From Chloroherpetonaceae bacterium (GTDB lineage: Bacteria; Bacteroidota; Chlorobiia; Chlorobiales; Chloroherpetonaceae): 64,000 bases of DNA. Of the stretch, positions 1 to 8,202 are shown piece by piece. A program made the position numbers and the translations under genes. Numbering within the stretch: position 1 is the stretch's first letter; every line of letters starts with the position of its first letter. Location of the stretch: positions 1 to 64,000 of the forward strand of contig JANQGG010000015.1 in NCBI GenBank assembly GCA_028277445.1. Reading direction: 5' to 3'. Under the pieces are notes generated by a model. It saw only the letters and a program-made list of their open reading frames with translations, ran no database searches and was not told the DNA's origin.

Positions 1-80
1 TCATGCTGAACTTGTTTTCAGCATCTCAACGCAATTGGCATTTTCTGAGACCCTGAAATTAATTCAGGGTGACCAATAAC
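1..80. repeat. two-hairpin dispersed repeat (REP-like)
   Basis: Two inverted repeats lie in series. Positions 3-10 (ATGCTGAA) pair with 17-24 (TTCAGCAT), and 51-57 (CCCTGAA) pair with 63-69 (TTCAGGG). The layout, TCAT before the first stem and ATCT after it and then a second stem, is shared with the pair of hairpins at 61216-61261, although the stem bases differ. This suggests one family of small palindromic repeats. The remaining leader, 81-317, is AT-rich and shows nothing I can name. Confidence 0.6.
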
Positions 81-317
81 GTAAATGCGTCATTGGAAGA
101 TCTCATGCATTAAAGACGGATAATCCCGAAATGGTTTCGTGAGCGTTTTATTGCGTCTCATCGTAATTTTCAAATCATTAACCGCTTTTCTAGTTTAAGA
201 ATTGGGTGAAGAATGATAAGAGTGTTAACTTAAAAGCTATGGGTTTAATTTTTTGAGTACAATTTTTGATCAAGGGCTTTTTAAAAAAGGTATAACAACA
301 AAACACTTGCTTGTATA

Positions 318-737
318 GTGGCAATGGATAATGGATTAACCGTATGGTCCGCTGAATTTGAAAATGGCGTTATTTGGCAGGATATGCAGCATCGTGAATT
401 GGTTCAGGCCATTCACAAATTGTATAAGGCAATAGCTTCAAGACAACCCGAAGAGGTTGTTCAAAAAATTGTTGCGTTTCTCTATGATTACACGAAGAAT
501 CATTTCGAAATGGAAGAAAAATACATGGAAGAGTTTCAATATCCTGATACTATGATCCATGTGCAGCAACACAGAGACTTTATTGCCATGTTAGACAACT
601 TTGAAAAAGAGCGGATTGATTCAAAAACATTGGCAAACCTTTCCTTATGTTTTGATTTGAATGAATGGACGCTTTCACACATCAAAAATGAAGATCAAAA
701 ATTTGCCAAATATCTTATAGACGAAGGTGGCGCATGA
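318..737 (+). CDS. bacteriohemerythrin
   Basis: Small cytoplasmic di-iron O2-binding protein of 139 residues, the usual length for a single-domain bacteriohemerythrin. All seven iron ligands of the family are visible in order: His25, His62, Glu66 (HxxxE), His81 and His85 (HxxxH), His121 and Asp126 (HxxxxD). The predicted role, from the family, is oxygen binding, storage or sensing, which fits an anaerobe that meets oxygen. The start is GTG at 318; an in-frame ATG lies six bases later and is equally possible because no clear Shine-Dalgarno sequence is visible. It converges on mobA 11 bases downstream. Confidence 0.88.
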   Translation: MAMDNGLTVWSAEFENGVIWQDMQHRELVQAIHKLYKAIASRQPEEVVQKIVAFLYDYTKNHFEMEEKYMEEFQYPDTMIHVQQHRDFIAMLDNFEKERIDSKTLANLSLCFDLNEWTLSHIKNEDQKFAKYLIDEGGA

Positions 738-748
738 GAGCGACGCAT

Positions 749-1315
749 CTAACTCTTTTTTTCTTCAATTTGCTTTAACATCTGTTTGTGATCTTCTACC
801 GTATTAATATTAAGTAATTGGCCCTCCATTTTAGAAACATCAACAAACGTGGTTTTAACTTTATCCAGAAAATCCTTCATCCGATAATTTTTTTGATTGA
901 TCTCTTGGGTTATTTTGGGTATAAGAGATGTATGATAAAACCCGCATAAGGGATGAATTTGCTGTCCGGTTTTTGCCACAACGCAGCCAGCCTCATGAGT
1001 TAAACGCGTTTTAAGAAATTCAATTAAATTCTTTTGAATTAAGGGCGTATCAACGCTAAGGAAGAAATTCCATGCTGTGTTTGCATCCATAAGTCCTGAA
1101 TACAAACCAACCAATGGGCATTGAATATCTATTGCGTCTTTAACAAATGGCAAATGTTGCATTGGCGGTGTTTTCCCAACAAGCTTCACCGTCTGAAATT
1201 GTTTTGATAAAAGCTCAAACAAATGCTCGGTAAACGAGGTACTGTATATGGATGCTTTGGCCTTATCGCTTCCGAATCTGCGGCTTAAGCCCCCTGTTAA
1301 AATATAGGCGTTCAT
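749..1315 (-). CDS. mobA: molybdenum cofactor guanylyltransferase MobA
   Basis: Transfers GMP from GTP to molybdopterin to give the MGD cofactor form. The N-terminus carries the nucleotide-binding motif LTGGLSRRFGSDKA (variant of the usual LAGGxSxRMGxDK), followed by a typical NTP-transferase fold; 188 residues, normal for MobA. The frame is open 60 bases further upstream, but the ATG at 1315 places the motif directly at the N-terminus and overlaps the mobB stop as ATGA, which indicates translational coupling. Second gene of a mobB-mobA pair. Confidence 0.88.
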   Translation of the reverse strand: MNAYILTGGLSRRFGSDKAKASIYSTSFTEHLFELLSKQFQTVKLVGKTPPMQHLPFVKDAIDIQCPLVGLYSGLMDANTAWNFFLSVDTPLIQKNLIEFLKTRLTHEAGCVVAKTGQQIHPLCGFYHTSLIPKITQEINQKNYRMKDFLDKVKTTFVDVSKMEGQLLNINTVEDHKQMLKQIEEKKS

Positions 1316-1797
1316 GATATGCTCTCGGCAAAAGCCAGGATTTCCGTGAAGTTTGAAGGGTGAATGATCGGGCATGAGGCTTGTTGAAACGAGGATGAAA
1401 TCAGCGCGTGGATCGATGTATTTTCTAAAGCATAAGGTTGGCGGTTTTCGGTGTTATATTCAAACACTTCAAGCTTTTTGCCTTGCAATGAAAGGTTGCC
1501 TTCTATAATGACAATATCCAAATCCTGATATTGCGATAGAATAAACGCTTTAGATGTTGAAATATCGGCGGTCTCTTCAAAAAGCGCATAGCCTTTAGGG
1601 GTAATAAACGCCGATTTTAGCGCACCTGATTTCCGATGCTTGTAAGAGTCTTTTCCTTCTTCATCCAGGTTATGGCGGTGCGGCGAAAACTTTATAGAAC
1701 CAACCTTGTAGTTTTGAAAGGTTAGCCAGTGAATGAAACCGGAAATAAACGTGGTTTTCCCGGCATTTTTTTGTCCGACAATACAAATTGTTTTCAT
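1312..1797 (-). CDS. mobB: molybdopterin-guanine dinucleotide biosynthesis adaptor MobB
   Basis: P-loop GTP-binding partner of MobA, 161 residues. The Walker A motif GQKNAGKTT sits at residues 8-16, followed by the family region with KFSPHRHNLDEEGKDSYKH and a downstream IIEGN segment. The family aids MobA in attaching GMP to molybdopterin but is not strictly essential in enterobacteria. It overlaps mobA by four bases and lies 6 bases after the cupin-fusion gene stop, so all three may be one transcript. Confidence 0.88.
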   Translation of the reverse strand: MKTICIVGQKNAGKTTFISGFIHWLTFQNYKVGSIKFSPHRHNLDEEGKDSYKHRKSGALKSAFITPKGYALFEETADISTSKAFILSQYQDLDIVIIEGNLSLQGKKLEVFEYNTENRQPYALENTSIHALISSSFQQASCPIIHPSNFTEILAFAESIS

Positions 1798-1803
1798 ATG
1801 AAC

Positions 1804-2622
1804 TTAAACTCTTCCGAAATCATCTTGTGCACGTTCAATGTCGTCTTCCCCAAAATAATCACCGGTTTGCACTTCGATAAACACCATGTTTTCGTCGCCG
1901 GAATTTTGAATTCTGTGCCAAGCTTTTAGGGGCAAATCAATCGCTTGACCGGCTGATAAACGAATTTCCTCTCCATCGCGTGTAACTGTTGCTTTTCCAT
2001 GAACGATGTACCAATGCTCGGCCCGTTTGAAATGGCGCTGGTAACTGAGGCGTTTATCCGGGAAAACAGTAATGCGTTTGACTTTATGCGTGGGCGAGTC
2101 CGATAAAATCTCATAAAAACCCCAGGGACGATGATCTTCGCGCTGGGTTTGTTTAACGATTTTCTCATAAAGATCGAGATACGTTTTAGCGGTATCGGCA
2201 ATCTTTTCGGATGTAAAGTCATGATCGAATGATCCAAAGCAATGCAATTCGGGATGAGAAAATCCTCGTTTTACTCCTACATAAAATCCCGTAGATTGGT
2301 AGGTTTTTAAGACGCTGAGGTCTTGAGAATCAATGGGCTGAAAAAGCGTGGTTAAAACCGGTGTGTAAGTAAATGGTGAAAAAACCATCGGCTTGGCGCC
2401 GGCCAAGTTATGGATCAGATCAAATTCGTTTGCTTGCTCAAAAAGTTTGGCCATCGAAAGCAACGCAGTGGTATTATCGCCAGTTTCACCCGAACCGGAT
2501 AAATTGAAAACCTTAAGGTTTATTTTTTGGCTTAAATGATGCGATAAATTTTGAAGAGCGCTTTCAGTTAGCTGATGCTCCACGGAATTCAGTGTGGGAG
2601 CTAGTAAGGCAATGTTCAGCAT
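1804..2622 (-). CDS. glycosyltransferase-4-like N-terminus fused to mannose-6-P isomerase type II cupin
   Basis: 272 residues in two parts. Residues about 1-155 resemble the N-terminal Rossmann half of GT4 glycosyltransferases: hydrophobic start LNIALLAP, then FDLIHNL near residue 92 and a TPVLTT segment. The second Rossmann half expected of a working GT4 is absent. Residues about 160-265 are a cupin matching the C-terminal isomerase domain of ManC/type II phosphomannose isomerases: RPWGFYEIL, VFPDKRLSYQRHFKRAEHWYIVHG and AWHRIQN, with metal-ligand histidines. The cupin probably works on a sugar phosphate; the role of the N-terminal part is unknown. Close spacing to mobB may be incidental. 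Confidence 0.72.
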   Translation of the reverse strand: MLNIALLAPTLNSVEHQLTESALQNLSHHLSQKINLKVFNLSGSGETGDNTTALLSMAKLFEQANEFDLIHNLAGAKPMVFSPFTYTPVLTTLFQPIDSQDLSVLKTYQSTGFYVGVKRGFSHPELHCFGSFDHDFTSEKIADTAKTYLDLYEKIVKQTQREDHRPWGFYEILSDSPTHKVKRITVFPDKRLSYQRHFKRAEHWYIVHGKATVTRDGEEIRLSAGQAIDLPLKAWHRIQNSGDENMVFIEVQTGDYFGEDDIERAQDDFGRV

Positions 2623-2721
2623 TTCGCGATAACAATTTATTCGTTATATTTGGCGGAGTTTCAATGTCAGGTTCAAGCCGCTACTCCTAAAATCAAGTTA
2701 AACAAAGAGTAATCATATTAC

Positions 2722-3273
2722 ATGCCAAAAACCAAACCTCAGCAAAAAAAAGAGGCTAAAAAAAAACAAGATAAAAGCAAATCAACGCAAACAAGCGCGT
2801 TGTCATTTGTTTTAAAAAACGCAGCCGCTTTATTGGTTTTAGCGCTTGTATTGAATTTGGCATTAACCCGGCCGGGTTACAATTGGCTTTGGAACAGCTT
2901 GATAAAAAAGAATTTGGAGATGGTCAATAAAAATGCATCAATGACCGACGAGATTAAAATGGAGATCAAATATGGCCTGTTTGCAAAATACCTTCAACAC
3001 ATAAAACAAAACACGCCCGAAAATGCCGTTATCTTGCTTCCGCCGGAAAACGTTGTCGACGGCATTCCTGAAAAGTATAAAATGAAATATTTGAAAAACA
3101 AGTTTTATTGCACGTACTTTTTATATCCGCGTCAGATTGTGTTTGATCAGACCAAAGATAACCAAGAAGCTACTCATGTTGCTATTGTGAATAATTGGGG
3201 CTACGAGCATTTAAACTACCCGGTTCAAAAAAAGCAACCGTTAGCTATTTTACCTATCCGGAATCAAAATTAA
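2722..3273 (+). CDS. hypothetical single-pass membrane protein of glycosylation module
   Basis: 183 residues of unknown function. A Lys/Gln-rich cytoplasmic N-terminus (residues 1-25) precedes one transmembrane segment (about 28-49, rich in Ala/Leu/Val), so the remaining 130 residues should face the periplasm. No catalytic motif is recognised. It ends two bases before the start of the GT-C-like gene, which in turn overlaps the GT2 gene, so the three are almost certainly co-translated. An accessory or structural partner of the membrane glycosyltransferase is a reasonable inference, not shown. Confidence 0.75.
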   Translation: MPKTKPQQKKEAKKKQDKSKSTQTSALSFVLKNAAALLVLALVLNLALTRPGYNWLWNSLIKKNLEMVNKNASMTDEIKMEIKYGLFAKYLQHIKQNTPENAVILLPPENVVDGIPEKYKMKYLKNKFYCTYFLYPRQIVFDQTKDNQEATHVAIVNNWGYEHLNYPVQKKQPLAILPIRNQN

Positions 3274-3275
3274 AA

Positions 3276-4673
3276 ATGACTATCCTTGCGCTTTTGTTTG
3301 CTTTTCTTTTGGGCTTGATGCTTCTTTATGCCTTCCATCCCAAAGCCAAACTAATGGAATTGATAGGATTTTCGTTTCCAATCGGGATAGGCACAATAAC
3401 GCTATTGATGTTTGCACTTGATGTTTTGGGGCTTAAAATTAATGTGTTAAACACCTCTATCAGTATTGTGAGTGCATGTATCGGGATTGGGGTTTATGTG
3501 TTCTTCGTCCATAAAGAACAATTAACCCAAATTTCGGCTAAGCGGTTCGAGTTAAACGCGAGTATTAAAGATTTGAATGTTGTTTGGTTAGGGTGCGCTG
3601 CAATCATCGTTTTTGTTTTATATGGCATTTCAAAAAAATCGCTTTTTTGGCCTACCTTTGCTACCGATGCCCTGACATCGTTTAATCTTTACGCTAAAGC
3701 CATCGCACGCGAAGGCACGTTGCAAAATAGCCTGGTGCTCAATCAGCATGTTGGCGGCGGTGCGGCCTATCCACCTTTATACAGTTTGAGTTTGGCTTAC
3801 GCAATGATGTTCGGGTTTAAGCTCACTAAAATTATCCCTGTACTGTTTTTTATTTCGCTAACGGTAGGGTTTTATGCGTTGGTTAAACAAAACACCAATT
3901 CAACCAATGCCATTTTATTTACCCTGGTTATGATCACGGTGCCAGAAATGCTGGCTCAAAGCGCAATAAACATTACAAGCGTGCCGCAATCTGCTTACGG
4001 CGCTTTGGGTGTCATTGCCTTCTTTACGTGGTTATCCAATAAGGAAAACGGGTATTTGATTCTTTCCGGTGTTCTTTTGGCGTTTAATGGGTGGATACGG
4101 AGCGAAGGCATTGTTTTTATTACCGTTGTATTTTTGCTTTTAAGCTACGATACCTTGAAAACCAGGGATTATAAAAAACTGGCCGTCTTTACTGTGCTTT
4201 CGATAGCGCCTTTTTTGATTTGGCAGCTTTACTTAAGGCTAAATCATGAACTTATGGATCCGTTTTTGCAGGTGGAAATCATAAAAATGCCTCTTTTTGA
4301 TGGGGAGAAGCTTTCCAAAATCGTTGGCATTAGTAAATACAATTTATTGAGTGAAACCTATTATGGGTTGGTGATTTATGGGTTTTTATTAGTTGTGGTT
4401 CTAAATGTAAAATTCATTATCAAAAACTTGGACAATGTTGGATTGATCCTTGCCATTGCGTTAATTATTGTCTTTTACTTAGGCCTGATCAACCAGCTTC
4501 AGCTTCGATACGATAGTGTTGATAACATCCTGAAATATTCCGCAAAGCGTTTTTTCTTCGGGCCGATCATCGTAATGTGTTTTTATCTCTCCAATAATGC
4601 ATTGATGAAAAAAGCCTTTGAGTATATTCACAATCAGCTTCGATATCCTTTAAAACCAGCCGCTGATTCATGA
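3276..4673 (+). CDS. polytopic membrane protein, probable GT-C fold glycosyltransferase
   Basis: 465 residues with roughly 10-12 hydrophobic segments. An early loop contains TDALTSFNLYAKAIA followed by YPPLYSLSLAYAM; an acidic residue in the first loop and a PPLY-type motif are common in GT-C enzymes that use polyprenyl-phosphate sugars. The frame is open upstream to 3195, but ATG at 3276 (starting MTILALLFAFLLG) lies just after the previous stop and begins with a membrane segment, so it is preferred. The neighbouring DPM1-like GT2 would supply the lipid-linked sugar. Exact substrate unknown. Confidence 0.72.
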   Translation: MTILALLFAFLLGLMLLYAFHPKAKLMELIGFSFPIGIGTITLLMFALDVLGLKINVLNTSISIVSACIGIGVYVFFVHKEQLTQISAKRFELNASIKDLNVVWLGCAAIIVFVLYGISKKSLFWPTFATDALTSFNLYAKAIAREGTLQNSLVLNQHVGGGAAYPPLYSLSLAYAMMFGFKLTKIIPVLFFISLTVGFYALVKQNTNSTNAILFTLVMITVPEMLAQSAINITSVPQSAYGALGVIAFFTWLSNKENGYLILSGVLLAFNGWIRSEGIVFITVVFLLLSYDTLKTRDYKKLAVFTVLSIAPFLIWQLYLRLNHELMDPFLQVEIIKMPLFDGEKLSKIVGISKYNLLSETYYGLVIYGFLLVVVLNVKFIIKNLDNVGLILAIALIIVFYLGLINQLQLRYDSVDNILKYSAKRFFFGPIIVMCFYLSNNALMKKAFEYIHNQLRYPLKPAADS

Positions 4674-5350
4674 TTTTATCCGTAATAATGCCGGTTTATA
4701 ATGAAGAAAAAACCGTTCGTGAAATTATAAACCGAGTTTTAGACGTAAATATTCAAAAAGAGCTTATCATTGTTAATGACGGTTCAACGGACCAAACCGC
4801 TAAAATAATTGATGAATTCCAAGGCCAGGCCCATATCAAGATTATTCATCAACCGGAAAATAAAGGAAAAGGCAGCGCAATTGTAACCGGATTAAAGCAT
4901 ATTGAAGGTGATATTGTCATAATTCAGGATGGTGACTTGGAAACCGATCCCAATGATTACGTCCATTTGGTTGAACCGATCGTTCAAGGAAAAACCAAAG
5001 TGGTATATGGCTCGCGAATTTTGGGACAAAATCATAACTCGTTTAACACGTTTTATTTTGGCGGACGGTTTGTGACATTTGTTGCGAATATGCTTTATAA
5101 CCAAAAGATCACCGATGAGCCAACCTGTTATAAAGTCTTCGAGGCAGAATTGATCACTTCCATGAATTTGAAATGCCAACGGTTTGAGTTTTGCCCGGAA
5201 GTAACCGCAAAAGTTAGCAAGCTTGGGCATCGTATTGTTGAACTGCCTATGAAGTATTATCCCAGATCGGTTAAAGACGGAAAGAAGCTAAATATTGCTG
5301 ATGGCATTCAAGCGGTTTGGACGCTGATAAAGTATCGGTTTACGGATTAA
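4670..5350 (+). CDS. GT2 family glycosyltransferase (dolichyl-phosphate mannosyltransferase-like)
   Basis: 226 residues with a GT2 A-type domain: VIMPVYNEEKTV at the N-terminus, IIVNDGSTDQT around residues 33-43, GKGSAIVTGL, then QDGDLETDP as the divalent-metal DxD region and VYGSRI. Compact DPM1/Ppm1-like enzymes of this size transfer a sugar from a nucleotide donor to polyprenyl phosphate at the inner face of the cytoplasmic membrane. The start overlaps the upstream stop as ATGA, which indicates coupling with the GT-C-like gene. Its 3' end overlaps moaE by four bases in convergent orientation. Confidence 0.88.
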   Translation: MILSVIMPVYNEEKTVREIINRVLDVNIQKELIIVNDGSTDQTAKIIDEFQGQAHIKIIHQPENKGKGSAIVTGLKHIEGDIVIIQDGDLETDPNDYVHLVEPIVQGKTKVVYGSRILGQNHNSFNTFYFGGRFVTFVANMLYNQKITDEPTCYKVFEAELITSMNLKCQRFEFCPEVTAKVSKLGHRIVELPMKYYPRSVKDGKKLNIADGIQAVWTLIKYRFTD

Positions 5351-5724
5351 GTATAAACCGCATTTTTCCATATCGGCACATACACTTTGAGCTCCGAAAT
5401 AAACCAATTCATGGCCTCAAATCCTTCCTGGCGATGTTTCGACCACACTACAACCCTTAACGACATGTGCCCGTTTTCTACAAAACCAACCCGATGAATG
5501 CAGTCCAAATCGGAGATATCAAATTTTTGTTTGGCAGCAGTAGCTAATTTTTTCAACTCTTTTTCAGCCATTTCGGGGTAATGCTCATAAAAAATCCCAT
5601 TAATGGATTTTCCATTTTCCTGATCGCGAACCCTTCCATGAAAAATAAGTTCCGAACCCAATGTGGTTTTGGCGTCGTTGTTCTCTAATGGAGGTATCGG
5701 ATCGGGTGTAATGCAAACAGACAT
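5347..5724 (-). CDS. moaE: molybdopterin synthase catalytic subunit MoaE
   Basis: Large subunit of molybdopterin synthase; with thiocarboxylated MoaD it inserts dithiolene sulfur into cPMP. 125 residues, slightly shorter than E. coli MoaE. Family motifs are present: FHGRVRDQENGKSI near residues 28-41, the YEHYPEMAEKEL block, and HRVGFVENGHMSLRVVVWSKHRQEGFEA. The C-terminus (VYVPIWKNAVYT) retains the expected PIWK with catalytic Lys but is short after it. Last gene of the moaA-moaCB-moeA-moaD-moaE run, 26 bases after moaD. Confidence 0.9.
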   Translation of the reverse strand: MSVCITPDPIPPLENNDAKTTLGSELIFHGRVRDQENGKSINGIFYEHYPEMAEKELKKLATAAKQKFDISDLDCIHRVGFVENGHMSLRVVVWSKHRQEGFEAMNWFISELKVYVPIWKNAVYT

Positions 5725-5750
5725 AAAAAAATGGTTGACATAAAATAAAA

Positions 5751-6005
5751 TTACCCACCCGATACCGGTGGTATAAGGGCCAGCTCATCATTGTTTTGAA
5801 GCACACTATCTTCCGTAATATATTCATGATTAAGCGCCAGGCGTATTGGTAAGCGTTCAAGCACATGGCGATTCTTAGATCGGATATGTGCCAAGGCCTC
5901 TTTGGCAAAACTGCCTTTTGGCAATGTTAATCTTACTTCAGAAGCTCCAAGGGCATCTTTGACACTTGAAAACAGTCGCACGGTTATGGTAATGGTTTCT
6001 TCCAT
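5751..6005 (-). CDS. moaD: molybdopterin synthase sulfur carrier subunit MoaD
   Basis: Ubiquitin-fold sulfur carrier of 84 residues. It ends in the diagnostic Gly-Gly (PPVSGG), which is adenylated and thiocarboxylated before delivering sulfur in the MoaE active site. The N-terminus (ITVRLFSSVKDALG) and LALNHEYITEDSVLQNNDELALIPP regions match the family. It starts 7 bases after the moeA stop, so it belongs to the same transcript. No moeB-type adenylating enzyme is seen in this window. Confidence 0.92.
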   Translation of the reverse strand: MEETITITVRLFSSVKDALGASEVRLTLPKGSFAKEALAHIRSKNRHVLERLPIRLALNHEYITEDSVLQNNDELALIPPVSGG

Positions 6006-6012
6006 GATCAGT

Positions 6013-7236
6013 TTAAAATGGTTTTAGCCAGGGAAGCGGTGTAGCGGTAATTGCCGAACCGGCTTCAAGTGGTTCGTTTCCGGCAGGGCTTTCCAAAATG
6101 GCATTCTTGCCTAACGCCGAACTGAGCATATGCGAGCCCAGCTTTTCGGAAGGTTTTGCCATGAGTTTGCCATCCTGTTCATAAATATGGCCGAATAAAA
6201 AGCGATGTTTTTTCTTATCGCGTTTAAAGGGTTTTGCAAGCGTTGCCTGCAATTTAGGTTCGGGTTTTAGCCTCAGAGCCTGATGAATTGCCGGAGCAAC
6301 ATAAATCAAAAAGGTGATGAATGCCGAAACCGGATTGCCGGGCAAACCAAAGACAAGTTGATTGGGTTTTGTGCCAAAGTATAGCGGTAAGCCTGGTTTT
6401 TGAGCCACTTTTGCAAAGCATTTTTGAACGCCCAAATCCTGAAGAATCGATTCAACCAAATCGTACTTTCCTTCGGAAATCCCTCCGGTTGTTATAACAA
6501 TATCAGCGCATGAAAATGCCTGGTTCAGCGTTGCTTTTAAGTCGCGAGCGATATCGCGAACAGCAGCGGTAAATTCGAGCGTACCCCCAACACAAGCCGC
6601 AAGCGATGATAATACGCTTAGATTTGAATTATAGATTTCACCGGGTTTTAGCGACTCTCCAGGCTCAGATAATTCACTTCCTGTACTGATGATGGCAATT
6701 CCTGGTGGTTTAGCGACATTGACTTCTGCCCTACCAAAGGTTGCTAAAACGCCGATTTCTGACGGGGTGATCAGCGTACCTTTTTCGATGACAACGTCGT
6801 CTTTGCGAAGCTCTTCACCTTTTAGGCGAATATTTGCGCCGGGCTTTACCGCTGCAAAAAACATGACCTCGCCATTATGGTTGAATCCACTGGTGTCTTC
6901 TACCCGAATCACCGCATCGGCGCCTTCGGGCATCCTTCCGCCCGTCATAATCGGGATGCAATACCCATCTCGGAGATGATGCGAGGCAGAATCGCCGGCG
7001 GCTATTTCACCGGCAACCGTTAAGCGAACCGGCGATTCGGGCGATGCGCTACGTAACGACTCGTGCTTTACGGCAAACCCATCCATCGCTGAGTTATTGA
7101 AGCGCGGTTGATCAAACGAGGCGTAAATGGATTCAGCCAAAACATGACCCAATGCATCACTTAGTGGAAGCTTCTGATCCTTTAAAACCAACGATGAGGC
7201 TTTTATGTGTTGTTTGGCTTGTTCAACAGAGATCAT
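6013..7236 (-). CDS. moeA: molybdopterin molybdenumtransferase MoeA
   Basis: Inserts molybdate into adenylylated molybdopterin. 407 residues, typical length. Seen in order: N-terminal region with SAMDGFAV and the IMTGGRMPEGADAVIRVED segment; the central MoCF_biosynth domain with ISTGSELSEPGE, TTGGISEGKYD and GLPGNPVSAFITF; and a C-terminal beta domain from about residue 330. The start ATG is 18 bases after the moaCB stop. Works with the MogA/MoaB half of the upstream fusion gene. Confidence 0.94.
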   Translation of the reverse strand: MISVEQAKQHIKASSLVLKDQKLPLSDALGHVLAESIYASFDQPRFNNSAMDGFAVKHESLRSASPESPVRLTVAGEIAAGDSASHHLRDGYCIPIMTGGRMPEGADAVIRVEDTSGFNHNGEVMFFAAVKPGANIRLKGEELRKDDVVIEKGTLITPSEIGVLATFGRAEVNVAKPPGIAIISTGSELSEPGESLKPGEIYNSNLSVLSSLAACVGGTLEFTAAVRDIARDLKATLNQAFSCADIVITTGGISEGKYDLVESILQDLGVQKCFAKVAQKPGLPLYFGTKPNQLVFGLPGNPVSAFITFLIYVAPAIHQALRLKPEPKLQATLAKPFKRDKKKHRFLFGHIYEQDGKLMAKPSEKLGSHMLSSALGKNAILESPAGNEPLEAGSAITATPLPWLKPF

Positions 7237-7254
7237 CTTAAATAGTGATTTTGA

Positions 7255-8199
7255 TTAATCATGCCGCTCGCCCCGAAGCATACTGAATGCGTGAAAAACG
7301 GTTGGGATCAGCACGTCTAAAGCGTCTTTTGCCGCGCCCGTACTGCCTGGCAAGCAGATCACAATTGTTTGCTTTATTGTTCCGGCAATCAAGCGCGAAA
7401 GCATCGCGGTTTTGGTTTGTTTTCGGCCATAGTCGTGAAGGGCTTGCTCAACGCCGGGTAATTTTCGCTCCAGTTTGTCCGCTATGGATTCTATGGTGAT
7501 ATCGCGCGGGCCAACGCCGGTTCCGCCGGAAGTTATAATTAACTCTACGCCATCTTTTAGCAAGGTATCAAGTGTGTCGAGCAACGGACTGGGTTCATCG
7601 GGAAGGATGGTAAAGTGCGAAACCTCGCAACCCGAATCTTCAAATCCCTGTTTTAATATCCGGCCGGAGCTATCCTGGGATTTATGTTGAGCAATTGAAT
7701 CCGACAGGACAATAATTCCGGTTTTGGGCCGGTAGTCGGTTTTATGCGATGTTTTACCGCCTTCTTTTTTAAGAAGCTTGATATCGGTAATGCAGAGCGT
7801 ATGGTCCAACGCTTTGCACATATCTACAATGGTTAAACATGCAATCGATACGGCGGTATAGGCTTCCATTTCCACACCGGTAGATTCTTGGGTTTTAGCC
7901 GTGGCTTTAACATCAATCCGATTTGATTGCACATCGAAACTCAGATCAACAAACGAAAGGTTTAAAGGATGGCACATTGGAATGAGCTCGTCGGTTCGTT
8001 TGGCGGCTAATATGCCGGCAATTTTTGCGGTTGTCAGTACATCGCCTTTGGGTAGGGCAGTATCGCGAATGGCTGAAATGGTTTCCGGACTCATCAACAC
8101 ACTACCCGTTGCAATGGCCTGGCGTTGGGTGGTAACTTTTCGGCTCACATCAACCATTTTGGCATTACCGTCGGCATCCAAATGTGAAAATCCGCTCAT
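7255..8199 (-). CDS. moaCB: bifunctional cPMP synthase / molybdopterin adenylyltransferase MoaC-MoaB fusion
   Basis: 314 residues joining two Moco enzymes. Residues 1-155 are MoaC, which forms cyclic pyranopterin monophosphate with MoaA: MCHPLNLSF, GVEMEAYTAV and DMCKALDH carry the active-site residues. Residues about 158-314 are MoaB/MogA, which adenylates molybdopterin: IIVLSDSIA, TSGGTGVGPRD and LPGSTGAAKDAL. The fusion is known from the Bacteroidota/Chlorobiota and here links an early and a late step of one pathway. It begins 3 bases after the moaA stop. Confidence 0.94.
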   Translation of the reverse strand: MSGFSHLDADGNAKMVDVSRKVTTQRQAIATGSVLMSPETISAIRDTALPKGDVLTTAKIAGILAAKRTDELIPMCHPLNLSFVDLSFDVQSNRIDVKATAKTQESTGVEMEAYTAVSIACLTIVDMCKALDHTLCITDIKLLKKEGGKTSHKTDYRPKTGIIVLSDSIAQHKSQDSSGRILKQGFEDSGCEVSHFTILPDEPSPLLDTLDTLLKDGVELIITSGGTGVGPRDITIESIADKLERKLPGVEQALHDYGRKQTKTAMLSRLIAGTIKQTIVICLPGSTGAAKDALDVLIPTVFHAFSMLRGERHD

Positions 8200-8202
8200 G
8201 AG

